Of a DNA stretch of 64,000 nt, positions 44,605 through 54,197 are shown piece after piece. Source of the stretch: Maratus speciosus (taxonomy: Eukaryota; Arthropoda; Arachnida; Araneae; Salticidae); the NCBI GenBank assembly GCA_963932465.1, contig OZ010793.1, positions 368,246,459 to 368,310,458 on the forward strand. Reading direction: 5' to 3'. Each line of letters opens with the position of its first letter. Within the stretch, counting starts at the first letter, position 1. A program made the position numbers and the translations under genes. The notes below the pieces were generated by a model. The model was not told the origin of the DNA and ran no database searches. It saw only the letters and a list, made by a program, of their open reading frames with translations.

Positions 44605-46286
44605 GTAAGTTTTAATTTTACTTCAGTTATTCAAGCTTGTGTTTTGTAACTAAAAAAATATATTTGTTTGAGTTAATTCTTTTTATTTTTTCAATCTTCT
44701 TATCTTTGTTTATTTTTATAAATGTGCTTCTTGAAAATAGAACAATATTCAGGATTAACTTTTTACTACTTTGCTCACATTTAAATGTCCTGTTTCATGC
44801 TCTTGTATCCCCCTCCCCCTCCTCCTCTTTTGTTTTTGCATATATCCAAGCCTAAACTAAACTAATTAGACTTTTTTAGTTTATTTCTATGTGAAAAAAC
44901 TGTGTCCCAAAACTTGTTAAAAGCTTTTTTCAGCTATTTTTTTAAGTAATTAGAATAGCTCACATTTGTGTTTGGAAATGCTTAAAAAAAAAAAAAAAAA
45001 AAAAATAATAATAATAATAATAATAATAATGAATTTTCATATTTTTTTTCATATTAGCCATTCAAAAGTTCCAATAAAAGGTAGAAATTCTGCTTTTTAA
45101 AAGCAATTTTGGATATTTTCTGGATTCAAAAATGTAATAGGAAGGAAAGGGGGGAGCAGACCATGTCTGAGAAATTAAATTCCCAGGAGACCTACTCAAA
45201 CCTTTGAGTTTCACTTTTTTCATTTCTCTTCATGCACTGCAAAACTGTCAGATCAGTTAGCTTTATATTATCACCATTTGAAAACCATTTAAAGATGAAG
45301 CAGGGATAAATGAAAATGATTTTAAAATTAAAGATTTGCATAAAGTTCTTTTTAGGATAGAACACTTTGAGCCTTGCATATGTAAACACATTTTGATTGT
45401 TCCAGTGCAGTGATGATGATAGGACAAAAGTGCCATTGATGCATAAGTATTTTACATGAAGGGTTTTTTTTTTCCTCCTTCCAAGGGAAAAGAAAACTTT
45501 AATAAGGAAGGTAAAAGATATAACAATTGTTAGCCAATTACGACATTTTGTTGTGTCAGTACTCGTTAAGATACCATTAAATATTTAAGTTTTTTTTTTT
45601 TTTTGTATATCCTAATCTTTTTTTCCTTTTAGTTACTTTCATGCCTGTCATATACAGACATGAGATTCTTTCACAAATCTGTGATTTTTCACCTTTTTCA
45701 TCATTTTTCAATCATTAAAACCTAAGTATTTTTCATCAGTAAAGCTTAGGCAGTCACGAAAAAGTCATGCTTTTCATATATTGATCATGAATGTCTCCAG
45801 CTTCATCAGACATCATTGTACTGACATTTACACTGATTAATCTCATACGCTACATGAATTTCAACATTTGTGTTAAACATCTTTCATTAAAATCTAATGC
45901 CCAAAAGAGAATAAAACTGACATATTTCTTGTATATTGTTTTTATTTTTATAGGAACTTTTATTAATTTGTTTATACTGCTATTCATTAAGTCTCTAAAA
46001 AAACCTAAAAAATCTTTTTACAAAATGACATTAATTTTTCTGCATGAAACACATTAAAAGCATAGTAAATAATAAGTTTGGTATGTTTAAGGTTGATAAT
46101 ATTGCATTTTTTTAAACTGTCTGAAATTAGGTTTTTACATTTTTAAAACTTCATGAAAGGCGTTTGCTTTTAATTTATTCAAATGCTCCTCCTCCCTCCT
46201 CCTTATTCAGCCAAAAAAAGATAAAATAAAACAATTTGTACTTTTTTCCTGCGTTTTTCTGAATACTTATATATTATCATTCCTAC
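44605..46286. other. Start of the last intron
   Basis: AT-rich, with an A-tract followed by an (AAT)n microsatellite at about 44979-45030. No ORF or terminal repeat is recognised. Confidence 0.45.
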
Positions 46287-46747
46287 AATTTCGTCAATTG
46301 TTCACAGAAAAATCACCAATTTCATCAAAGATCGCAGAAAAAACGCGAATTCCTTCAAAGGATCGCGAGAAAATACGAATTTTGTCAAAGAATCGCGGAA
46401 AAAACACAAATTGCTTCAAAGAATCACAAAGAAAAACATGAATTCCGTCAAAGGATTGCAGAAAAATGCGACCTCCCCCCCCCCCCCACACACACACACA
46501 CACACACAAATTTCCTCTCAAAGGATTGCAGAAAAACTCAAATTTCTTCGAAGGTTCACAAAAAAATGCGAATTTCGTCAAAGACTCGCGGAGAAAACGC
46601 AAACTTCTTGAAAGGATCACAAATAAAACGCAAATTTCTTCAAAAGATCTCAAAAAATTTTTTAAATTTCGTCAAAGAATTGCAAAAAAAAAATGGGAAT
46701 TCCTTCAAAGGACTGCAGAAAAACATTAATTTTGTCATAAGATTGCG

Positions 46748-46784
<37 letters not shown>

Positions 46785-46884
46785 AACGTAAATTTCTACA
46801 AAGGATCGCAAAAAAAAGGTCATTCCGTCAAAGAATTGTGGAAAAACCAAAATTTCTTCAAAGGTTCGCAAATTTCTTCAAAGG
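46287..46884 (+). repeat. Minisatellite, about 30-bp unit
   Basis: About 19 units built on AATTTCKTCAAAGRATCGC followed by a run of A and ACGC. Two CA/AC microsatellites (46488-46508 and 46750-46779) lie inside it. The array continues for about 40-55 bp at 51605-51660, on the other side of the inserted gypsy element. In frame it gives chance Phe/Lys-rich ORFs on both strands, which are not genes. Confidence 0.8.
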
Positions 46885-47091
46885 TGAAGTAACTACCGAG
46901 TGTGATTAAAGTAATAAAAGCATAATTACGCGGGATGCAACTAGATTAATATTTATTACATGCGGATCCAAGATCTGACCATCTTACATTACAGCTCGCA
47001 AGCAACTGACTCCAAAAATGCCGAACTCGGCCAGGTACGTTTTACATGCGCTGATGGCGCCATCTAGTATCAGACAGAACAGATTATAACA
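46885..47091 (-). repeat. 3' LTR of older gypsy element
   Basis: 207 bp, about 96 percent identical to the other LTR. It carries the same GGCGCCATCTAGT word at 47056-47068. Inside it lies the polypurine tract. Confidence 0.93.
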
Positions 47092-47105
47092 TTCCCTTCC
47101 TTCTT
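47092..47105 (-). promoter_or_regulatory. Polypurine tract
   Basis: The minus strand reads AAGAAGGAAGGGAA directly before the 3' LTR start TGTTATAATC. This is the expected position and composition for plus-strand priming. Confidence 0.85.
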
Positions 47106-47227
47106 AAAGAAAGATACACAGAAAAAAACATAAAAGTTCTGTAGACATGCAACGGTTCAAATAAATAATAAATTCAGTCCTTGACATAGTTCAAAATAAT
47201 GAATAAACAATTCTAGAGCACTAGAGT

Positions 47228-49357
47228 CTAATATTGCAGACGTGAAAGTTTTGTCTTTGGACGAGCTGAGCGTCTTAGTTGAGGAATGCCTGCATTCTGT
47301 CTCATTACTTGTGGCAAGAGCGCCGGGGGGTCTGCCTGCGAACCGTTGCCTATGTCTAGGACACTTACCTGGGGAGACAGTACTGGAGGTACCGGGGTGG
47401 TTGTACCCTGATCAGCTGGGGAATCTGTATTAACATCAGCAGGTGGTAAATCCACCTCACCTCCAGGTTGTGAAGTAGAAGAATCAGACACATTTGGGGC
47501 TGGAGGAGAAGGTGCTGACACACCCAGAACTGGAGGACTTTCACATACATTATGTCTGTAGCAGACTTGGTCAATATGGCGTGACCAAATACCCCACGTA
47601 GTCTTGATTTTGCACATTGAATTGCCCATTGGGCATATGACAGTTCCTGCGACCCATGACGGACCGCGGCTAAATGAGCGCACCCAGACTGGAGTGCCTT
47701 CTGAGAATTTAATCCGAGTTTCTTCCTTCTCAGGAATTTGAGTCCCAGCATTGCGGATAAGATCTAAACGCATGCGAAGGGGACGCCTAAACATTGCAAC
47801 AGCTGGTGATATACCTGTTGATGCTGATGGTGTGTTTCTGAAGTTTAGAAGAAACCTAGCTAGTCTCTCCATGAAAGTTCCTTCCTTATTTTTCTTCAAC
47901 GCAGATTTTACTGTGCGTACTGCTCGTTCTGCTAAACCGTTTGAATTCGGGTGGTACGGTACTGTTTTTATAGGCGCAATGCCATTTTTCTTCAAAAAAT
48001 AAGTGAATTCATCACTGCAGAACCCAGGTCCGTTATCACTCACCACACCCTGTGGTAACCCGAAGCGGGCAAAAAGATTTCGCAGAGTTGTGATGGTTGA
48101 CACTGCAGTTGTGTTAGGAACCGGGATCACTTCCAGCCACTTTGTTTTAGCATCAATCACAATTAATAGCCAATGACCTTCCACAGGACCTGCGTGGTCG
48201 ATGTGTACTCTTTCCCATGGTTTGTCAGGTATGAGCCAAGAGATTTGAGTAGAAGGGGGAGCCGTGGCATTTTCTTGGCAGTCAAGACAGCTTCGTACTT
48301 TTGTCTCCAAGTCTCGATCAATACCAGGCCACCAGACATGGGAGCGAGCCAGAGATTTAATTGCGGAAATACCTTGGTGGGCACTGTGAAGTTCATTCAA
48401 AACGAATTCAAGAAATCTTCCTGGGACAAAAACCCGGAAACCTCTGAGAATGATATTTCCTTCTACGGATAATTCATTCCTGATATGCCAAAAGGCTTGC
48501 AAATTTTCTGCTACTTTTCTTGGCCACCCATTTTGAATATATGTTCTCAGACGACTCAGAGCAGGACATTTATCTATCTCTCTTTGGATTAGATGTGCCG
48601 TCAATGGGCTATCATTTAATTGGCTGATCAGTAAAACAGATTCGACTGGAACTGGAGGATCTGTAAATTCAGATTTCAATGGAAGTCTACTGCAGGCATC
48701 AGCATTTCCGTGCAACTTCCCTTTCAGATACTGAATATTGTAAGCATATGCTGATAAAGTCAAAGCCCATCGCTGGATGCGAGCTGCGGTAACTGATGGC
48801 ACTGGTTTGTCTTCTGATAACAAGTTTACTAATGGGCGATGGTCAGTGACTAGAGTAAATTTTCGTCCTAGCAGATAGTTTCTGAAACGAGTCACACCGA
48901 AAACTAAGGCTAAAGTCTCTTTCTCGATGTGACTGTAATTTTTCTCTGCTTTTGTCAGGGAGTGAGAAGTAAAAGCGATTGATCTATCCCCATCAGAGGT
49001 TGCATGTGACAGAACAGCACCGAGACCATAGGAACTTGCATCAGAAGCGAGAATTACCTCCTTGTCTTGGTCAAAGTGTACCAGCAACGAAGAGTTCTGG
49101 AGTGCATCTTTAGCTTTTTTAAAAGCTTCCTTTTGCTGTATATCCCATTTCCATGGCTGCTTGCTTTCTAATAACTGGTATAAGGGAGATAACAAAGTTG
49201 ACATATTTGGGAGAAATTTTGCATAATAGGTTATCAAACCAGTAAATGAACGTAATTCATCTACGTTTGATGGTTCAGGAGCATCTGCAACAGCTTTAAC
49301 CTTCGATTCCACTGGGTGTAACCCATCTTTGTCTATGCGATGACCTAAATACTCCAC
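47228..49357 (-). CDS. pol: RT end, RNase H and integrase (older gypsy)
   Basis: 709 residues, in the same frame as the upstream ORF and separated from it only by the TGA at 49376 and a few codons. It starts with the RT thumb (EYLGHRIDKDGLHP). RNase H has LASDASSYGLGAVL near 105 and TDHRPL near 180. The integrase zinc domain has H-x3-H in HSAHQG and CLDCQ near 335-365. The core has HIDHAGP, SDNGPGF and LAERAV, giving D,D,E near 395, 455 and 490. The Pro/Ser-rich tail ends RRSARPKTKLSRLQY. The Met is only the first Met in frame, not a true start. Confidence 0.92.
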   Translation of the reverse strand: MEYLGHRIDKDGLHPVESKVKAVADAPEPSNVDELRSFTGLITYYAKFLPNMSTLLSPLYQLLESKQPWKWDIQQKEAFKKAKDALQNSSLLVHFDQDKEVILASDASSYGLGAVLSHATSDGDRSIAFTSHSLTKAEKNYSHIEKETLALVFGVTRFRNYLLGRKFTLVTDHRPLVNLLSEDKPVPSVTAARIQRWALTLSAYAYNIQYLKGKLHGNADACSRLPLKSEFTDPPVPVESVLLISQLNDSPLTAHLIQREIDKCPALSRLRTYIQNGWPRKVAENLQAFWHIRNELSVEGNIILRGFRVFVPGRFLEFVLNELHSAHQGISAIKSLARSHVWWPGIDRDLETKVRSCLDCQENATAPPSTQISWLIPDKPWERVHIDHAGPVEGHWLLIVIDAKTKWLEVIPVPNTTAVSTITTLRNLFARFGLPQGVVSDNGPGFCSDEFTYFLKKNGIAPIKTVPYHPNSNGLAERAVRTVKSALKKNKEGTFMERLARFLLNFRNTPSASTGISPAVAMFRRPLRMRLDLIRNAGTQIPEKEETRIKFSEGTPVWVRSFSRGPSWVAGTVICPMGNSMCKIKTTWGIWSRHIDQVCYRHNVCESPPVLGVSAPSPPAPNVSDSSTSQPGGEVDLPPADVNTDSPADQGTTTPVPPVLSPQVSVLDIGNGSQADPPALLPQVMRQNAGIPQLRRSARPKTKLSRLQY

Positions 49358-49375
49358 CGATGATTTCAGGAACTC

Positions 49376-50941
49376 TCATTTCTCGGGATGCAATTTTACA
49401 CCTGCTGCTTGTAAGCGACTGAGAACTTCTTGTAATTTCTGCAAGTGTTCTTCTTTATTTTTACCAGTCACCAACAAGTCGTCTAAATATTTTGAAGCTC
49501 CTACTATACCTTGCAAGATTTTCTCAATTTTCCTTTGAAAAATGGCAGGGGCAGAGGCAATGCCAAAAGCCAGTCGAGTGTAACGAAACAGGCCTCTGCG
49601 TATGTTTATCACCACCAGGTTTTTTGACTCTTCATCTAATTCCAGTTGACAGTATGCATCTCGCAGATCCAACTTTGTAAATGCTGTTCCCCCAGACATC
49701 TCAGCAAACAGGTCTTCAATTTTTGGGAGGGGATATTGCTCTAACTCTGTCGCTTTATTCACAGTCAACTTGAAATCGCTGCAAATTCTGACTCTGCCAT
49801 CGTGCTTAAGCACTGGAACAATTGGCGCTGCCCAGTCGGAGGTCTTTACTGGCTCAAGAATACCCTCTGTAACGAGGCGATCTAGTTCCCTGCCCACTTT
49901 TTCTTTATAAGCGTATGGGACAGGACGGGCTTTAAAAAACTTTGGGACTACATCTTTCTTACAGGTAAGATGCACTTTAATGCCTTTAACTAACCCCAAT
50001 TCTGGTGAAAAAACTTCTTTGAATTCCTCTAAAAGCCCATCTAAAGTCAATTGACTAGTATTCAGATTGTGCAAGGTGTGGCTCATATTTGAGTCAAATG
50101 CATTCAATAGGCTTAATGGAATAATCCAGTCACGGCCAGCTAAATTCGTGTTACCTTGCGAAACCACCAGTAATGGTAAACGTTCTCTTCTTGATTGGAA
50201 TACCACTTCCACATTTGTCATTCCTACAATACTAATAGAATGATTAGTATAGGATTGTAATTTAATTTCTGTGTGCTCCAAAGGAGAGCAAAACCTTCTA
50301 ATTTTTTCGAACGAGTTTATTGGCATCAGGGAAAATGGCGCACCAGAATCTATTTCAAAAACTACTGGCTGTCCCTGCACTTTGCATGTGATTTTAATTG
50401 GGGGATATGGTTCTTTATCATTATTTAAATGAAACATGGAATACTCTTTATTTTCTAAACTTTTCTTAGGTTCCTCCACCAAGTTTACTTTAGGTTTATA
50501 ACAACTACTCTTATTTTTGGATAAACATACCTTTGCAAGGTGCCCCAACTTCCGACAGCTATGACAAGTGGTATTCCTGTACTTGCATTCTGAAGACTGG
50601 TGTTTTGGATCACCGCAACGAAAACAATGTTTTCCTGCACGCGGGTAACTTGCACCCGATGTTGACTTGGAGCCGGACTCGTTTTTTCGCGGCCGTTGTG
50701 ACGTAATCTGCATTTTTTTAATTTCCGGAACAGCAGTAATCTTTAAATCCACAGCATCTCTTGCTGCAGCTTCCATAGCAACGGCGATTTCGGGGGTTAA
50801 TTTTGCTTCTGAAAATAATTTTCTTTGTATACCCTCGTCCTGTATCCCACAAACAATCCTATTGCGCAGCATCATATCCAGAGACTCTCCAAAGTTGCAG
50901 TACTTTGCCAATTTACGGAGCTCCGCGATATAATCGGCCAC
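49376..50941 (-). CDS. gag-pol: Gag C-terminus, protease and RT (older gypsy)
   Basis: 521 residues. The Gag capsid end is at about 1-80; two CCHC knuckles, CFRCGDPKHQSSEC and CHSCRKLGHLAKVC, lie near 107-140. The protease has EIDSGAPFSLM (DSG) near 195-207. RT begins with the approach KARPVPYAYKEKV, has TKLDLRDAYCQL (first catalytic Asp) and KYLDDLLVTG (YLDD) near 485. The frame closes at a TGA at 49376-49378 in the middle of RT; the next sequence continues in the same frame, so this is a premature stop in a single gag-pol gene. The residue at the stop is normally Cys in this family, one base from TGA. Confidence 0.9.
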   Translation of the reverse strand: MADYIAELRKLAKYCNFGESLDMMLRNRIVCGIQDEGIQRKLFSEAKLTPEIAVAMEAAARDAVDLKITAVPEIKKMQITSQRPRKNESGSKSTSGASYPRAGKHCFRCGDPKHQSSECKYRNTTCHSCRKLGHLAKVCLSKNKSSCYKPKVNLVEEPKKSLENKEYSMFHLNNDKEPYPPIKITCKVQGQPVVFEIDSGAPFSLMPINSFEKIRRFCSPLEHTEIKLQSYTNHSISIVGMTNVEVVFQSRRERLPLLVVSQGNTNLAGRDWIIPLSLLNAFDSNMSHTLHNLNTSQLTLDGLLEEFKEVFSPELGLVKGIKVHLTCKKDVVPKFFKARPVPYAYKEKVGRELDRLVTEGILEPVKTSDWAAPIVPVLKHDGRVRICSDFKLTVNKATELEQYPLPKIEDLFAEMSGGTAFTKLDLRDAYCQLELDEESKNLVVINIRRGLFRYTRLAFGIASAPAIFQRKIEKILQGIVGASKYLDDLLVTGKNKEEHLQKLQEVLSRLQAAGVKLHPEK

Positions 50942-51240
50942 CGATTCATCGGTGCGTCGTACGCGGCTGTTAAATTTAAATCACTCGACGATTTCAGAGG
51001 GTACAGGATCGTAATGTGCGTTCAGCACTCTAATTCTGTTAACGTTTTAGAAGTGGGTGCTGCCGGTGAAAGTAGATTCCGTAGTAGACCGTAAGTTGTC
51101 GGTCCCACCACTGTTAAGAACACTGCCCGTTTTCTATTGTCATCTTCTATAGCGTTCCCAATGAAGAACTGTTCTAACCGCTCTGCATATTCACTCCAAG
51201 ATTGGGGTTAAATTCGCTAATGCAGCCGAAGGAAGCCATG
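50942..51240 (-). pseudogene. gag: Gag N-terminal part, broken (older gypsy)
   Basis: Gag-like coding starts at an ATG at 51240 on the minus strand (MASFGCISEF) and can be followed toward 50941 only by changing frame. Breaks seen: a frame change near 51205, a second near 51027, and a TGA at about 50979, probably from CGA. The region after 50941 then reads as a normal Gag (RKLAKYCNFGESLDMMLRN). No functional Gag can be made from this copy. Confidence 0.75.
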
Positions 51241-51373
51241 CTGGGACGATATAATGTCAGCTACGAAGTCGCCGGTCGCCGATTAGGCCTAGCACGCAGT
51301 CATGTGCCAATGCCGCTATTTTCTTGAAAATATGCGAAAAAAATTGCTAATTTCTTAAGAAATACATCGATAA

Positions 51374-51391
51374 ATCTTCATCTCGTCGCCA
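51374..51391 (-). promoter_or_regulatory. Primer-binding site
   Basis: One base inside the 5' LTR the minus strand reads TGGCGACGAGATGAAG. TGGCGAC-type sites are common in arthropod gypsy elements. The primer tRNA is not assigned. Confidence 0.75.
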
Positions 51392-51392
51392 C

Positions 51393-51599
51393 TGAAGTAA
51401 CTACCGAGTGTGATTAAAGTAATAAAAGCATAATTACGTGGGATGCAACTAGATTAATATTTATTACATGCGGATCCAAGATCCGACCATCTTACATCGC
51501 GGCTCGCAAGCAACTGACTCCAAAAATGCCGATCTCGGCCAGGTATGTTTTACATGCGCTGATGGCGCCATCTAGTATCAAACAGAACAGATTATAACA
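51393..51599 (-). repeat. 5' LTR of older gypsy element
   Basis: 207 bp. It contains GGCGCCATCTAGT at 51564-51576, whose reverse matches 12 of the 14 positions of the CTCF core consensus (see findings). It is bordered on the right by AAAGG. Confidence 0.93.
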
Positions 51600-51604
51600 A
51601 AAGG

Positions 51605-51660
51605 ATCATGAAATAAACACCAATTTTGCCAAAAGAGATCGCATAATTAGCGATGGGGGT
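51605..51660 (+). repeat. Continuation of the 30-bp minisatellite
   Basis: Directly after the second AAAGG copy the sequence resumes the minisatellite pattern (AAAGGATCATGAAATAAAC, then TTTTGCCAAAAGAGATCGC). It shows that the gypsy element split one array. Confidence 0.7.
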
Positions 51661-51979
51661 GGGGGGGGGGCAATAATTAGAGCCTTAACATCCGTTTTAC
51701 AGTTGCTTCAATTATTATAATCTTAGAGATTAAGAACTTCAATATTAAATAATAACACATATTTATGCTTTTCTGAAAAATAGCATACAGTATTACAGTA
51801 ATGTTAAAAACAAATTTTAGAAATTGCAACTAAAAATTTTAATTTGACGAATAAGATTTTTAGAGTAGTCGTCATTTGACACCTACCTTTTATTTCCCAA
51901 TTTCCATCACTGATTTTCTCTAAAACCTTCAAAAAGTAGAGTATTATAATGTTTTAAGTTCTAAATTACAAATTATCAG
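51661..51979. other. Intron segment
   Basis: A G-rich tract (GGGGGTGGGGGGGGGG) at about 51655-51671, then AT-rich sequence. This may be the 5' part of the Helitron-like element that follows, since the two copies differ in their first part, but no border was found. Confidence 0.35.
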
Positions 51980-52947
51980 CTACCAACAACAGATTATCAA
52001 TATAAACAAACGCACATTTCAGAAATTGTGATTAATTTCACAAATGTAAACGATGTGTAGTGAGTCATTCATTTTTGAAAATTCATTGACGAAAATTTAA
52101 AAACTTTTGCACATTGAATATTTTTAACTCCTGTAGTATTAATATGCTTTTGACGTCATTCACCTATGAACCAATGAAAATAGTTTTTAATTTAAAAGCA
52201 AAGTCTTAGAAAACTAAACTCTTATGTACTTTTATGTTATCCAAGGGCAAATCTCAACAATAACAGGTTTTTTTTCACCAATAATAGTTATTTTTTCGCA
52301 GGTGTTATTTAGAAACAAATGCTCTGAAGTTGAAATAAAATGCTATGGTATTTATTATTATTATTATTATGTATTTTAAAGGAAATGAGTGAAAGGCATG
52401 TATGTTAATTGTATCCATTATATGTATTTTGAATGTTTGTATTTTAAATAAAAGTTATGCTTTTTTAATGAAATGGGTTAAAGGTTTTTATTTTAAGTGA
52501 AATAAATGCAATATGAATGATGCCAATGGGAACAATGTTTGGCAATTTATCTCATCACCAAGCCAATATAAAAGTACTCTATTTTCTGAGTATTAAGTTG
52601 GAAATTGTATATTGTTGTTTATTGTAATAAACATAGTCTTTTGTTTCTTTCAGGTTTGTATGTTTAATTTATTTCAGAAAAATTGATTTGATGTATCATT
52701 AATCCATTTTTTTTTTTTTTTTAAACTTAAGTACTTCTCAACATCGCATAACTTTAAATTTTACACCATTCAATAGGGAGGGTGTGCTTTCAAATGTATA
52801 ATGTTTGAAAACTATATTTCAATTTACTGACTTTTTATGATTTTTAAACCAAATATCTGGATTACGGAATAATAGTATATGAATATTTTTATCTTAAGGG
52901 AAAACCACGATTTCTACCCTCTGTCCTAGGACAGGCGTTTACACTAG
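51980..52947 (+). mobile_element. Non-autonomous Helitron-like element, copy 2
   Basis: The reverse complement of 18526-19510 over nearly its whole length. The right end is TCTGTCCTAGGACAGGCG, whose CTGTCCTAGGACAG is a perfect palindrome, then about 9 nt and CTAG at 52944-52947 followed by T. This is the Helitron 3' architecture. The left border is uncertain. Non-coding. Confidence 0.68.
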
Positions 52948-53135
52948 TGTGCATAGAAAATGGGATGTTGACATCAGAAGTAATATATATGATAATTGTG
53001 TTAAATGATTTTGTATTTGCCCAATTTTCATTTTGTACATTCTAAAACTACATACAGTTCTTGTTATTTTATTTTAACAAAGATCACAGCAATAGAATAA
53101 AAAATATTTTCAGGTGATTTCTATGTTTAATATAC

Positions 53136-53548
53136 AGGGCAATTCTGTGGAGAGTGTCACACACGCAACACAGGCTTTAATTTGCATTTATTCCAATTAT
53201 TTATTAAATTTTAATGTTAATTCTTATTTTAAGTGGTATGGTAAATAAGCTATTAGCATATTTTTAAATTTAAATGTGTGGCAATAAAACTCACAGAAGT
53301 ATATCATTTAATTTCATTACTCAAAATGTACTTTTTTGCTACTTCAGAAAAAAAGCACATTTTGAGTATGAAATTAAATGATATATTTCTGTGAGTTTTA
53401 CTTACACACATTTAAACTAAAAAATATGTTAATAACTTATTTACCATACCACCTAAAATCAGAATTAACATTAAAATATAATAAATAATTGAATAAATGC
53501 AAATTAAAGCCTGCGTTAGGTGTGTGACTCTCCGCATGGAATCGCCCT
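53136..53548. mobile_element. Foldback element (413 bp)
   Basis: Arms 53136-53337 and 53346-53548 are reverse complements with about 8 bp between them. The outer ends are AGGGCAATTCTGTGGAGAG and, reversed, AGGGCGATTCCATGCGGAG; inner landmarks are GCTTTAATTTGCATTTATT and ACTCAAAATGTAC / ACTCAAAATGTGC. The two arms have diverged by several changes. No coding. The target duplication is not resolved (TA possible). Confidence 0.82.
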
Positions 53549-53695
53549 ACAGTGGAATAATTTAATGAATGTGAAAGAAAAAATGAGTGGAAATTATTTC
53601 AAATTAACACCATTATTATTTCAATTTATTAATTTATAATTTTAAATTCACATTTCATTTTAATATTTAAAAAAAAATGCACATTTATAAATAAA
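53549..53695. other. Intron DNA next to Helitron-like composite
   Basis: AT-rich, non-coding, ending at the CTAG terminus of the minus-strand composite element. Confidence 0.4.
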
Positions 53696-53759
53696 CTAGC
53701 TGGCTTCGCCCGCTAGCGGGCCCCTCCTTTTTTATAAAATCTCGAAAGAACGTAACTCG

Positions 53760-54197
53760 CCTGCGAACGAACCTCGAGTGAACGAAAATCGAACCGGGTC
53801 CCCGCTGCCTACGGCACCGTATAGCAGGCGTGCTGCGCACGCACGGCAAAATCTTGTAAGAAAGGCAATCTCGCTCGAACAAAAATCCAACCGGGTCCCC
53901 GCTGCCTACGGCATCGTATAGCAGGCGTACTGCGCACGCACTGCAAACTCTTTAAAAAAGTGTATCGCGCTCGAACAAAAGTCGAACCGGGTTCCCGATG
54001 CCTTCGGCACCGTATTGCAGGCGTGCAGCGCACGCACTGCAAACAATTTTAAAAAAGCCTTTCGCTATAACGAAATTTGAACCTGGTCCTCGCTGCCTAC
54101 GGCACCTTATAGCAGACGTGCTGTGCACGCACTGCAAACTCTTTTTAAAAAGTCTATCGCGCTCGAATGAATGTCAAACCGGGTCCCCGCTACCTAC
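53760..54197. repeat. 96-97 bp tandem array, left part
   Basis: The word AACCGGGTC (or a one-base variant) recurs at 53792, 53889, 53985, 54080 and 54177, a period of 95-97 bp. Other shared words are TGCCTACGGCACCGTAT, GCAGGCGTGC and GCGCACGCACTGCAAA. It is much more GC-rich than its surroundings. It is interrupted at 54197 by an LTR element. Confidence 0.85.

Larger units (their letters stand above)
46885..51599 (-). mobile_element. Older Ty3/gypsy LTR retrotransposon
   Basis: 4715 bp with two 207-bp LTRs (TGAAGT...ATAACA) and the 5-bp duplication AAAGG at 46880-46884 and 51600-51604. A single gag-pol frame reads on the minus strand with two zinc knuckles, a protease, RT with YLDD, RNase H and integrase. 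About 8 differences between LTRs (roughly 4 percent) plus nonsense and frame breaks show it is older than the other gypsy element. The protein style resembles the Mag / K02A2.6-like lineage, an inference from pattern only. Confidence 0.94.

Noticed and set aside
46294..46892. Overlapping ORFs of 66-119 codons on both strands
   Set aside because: They come from the 30-bp minisatellite, whose unit length is close to a multiple of three, and translate as monotonous Phe/Lys repeats.
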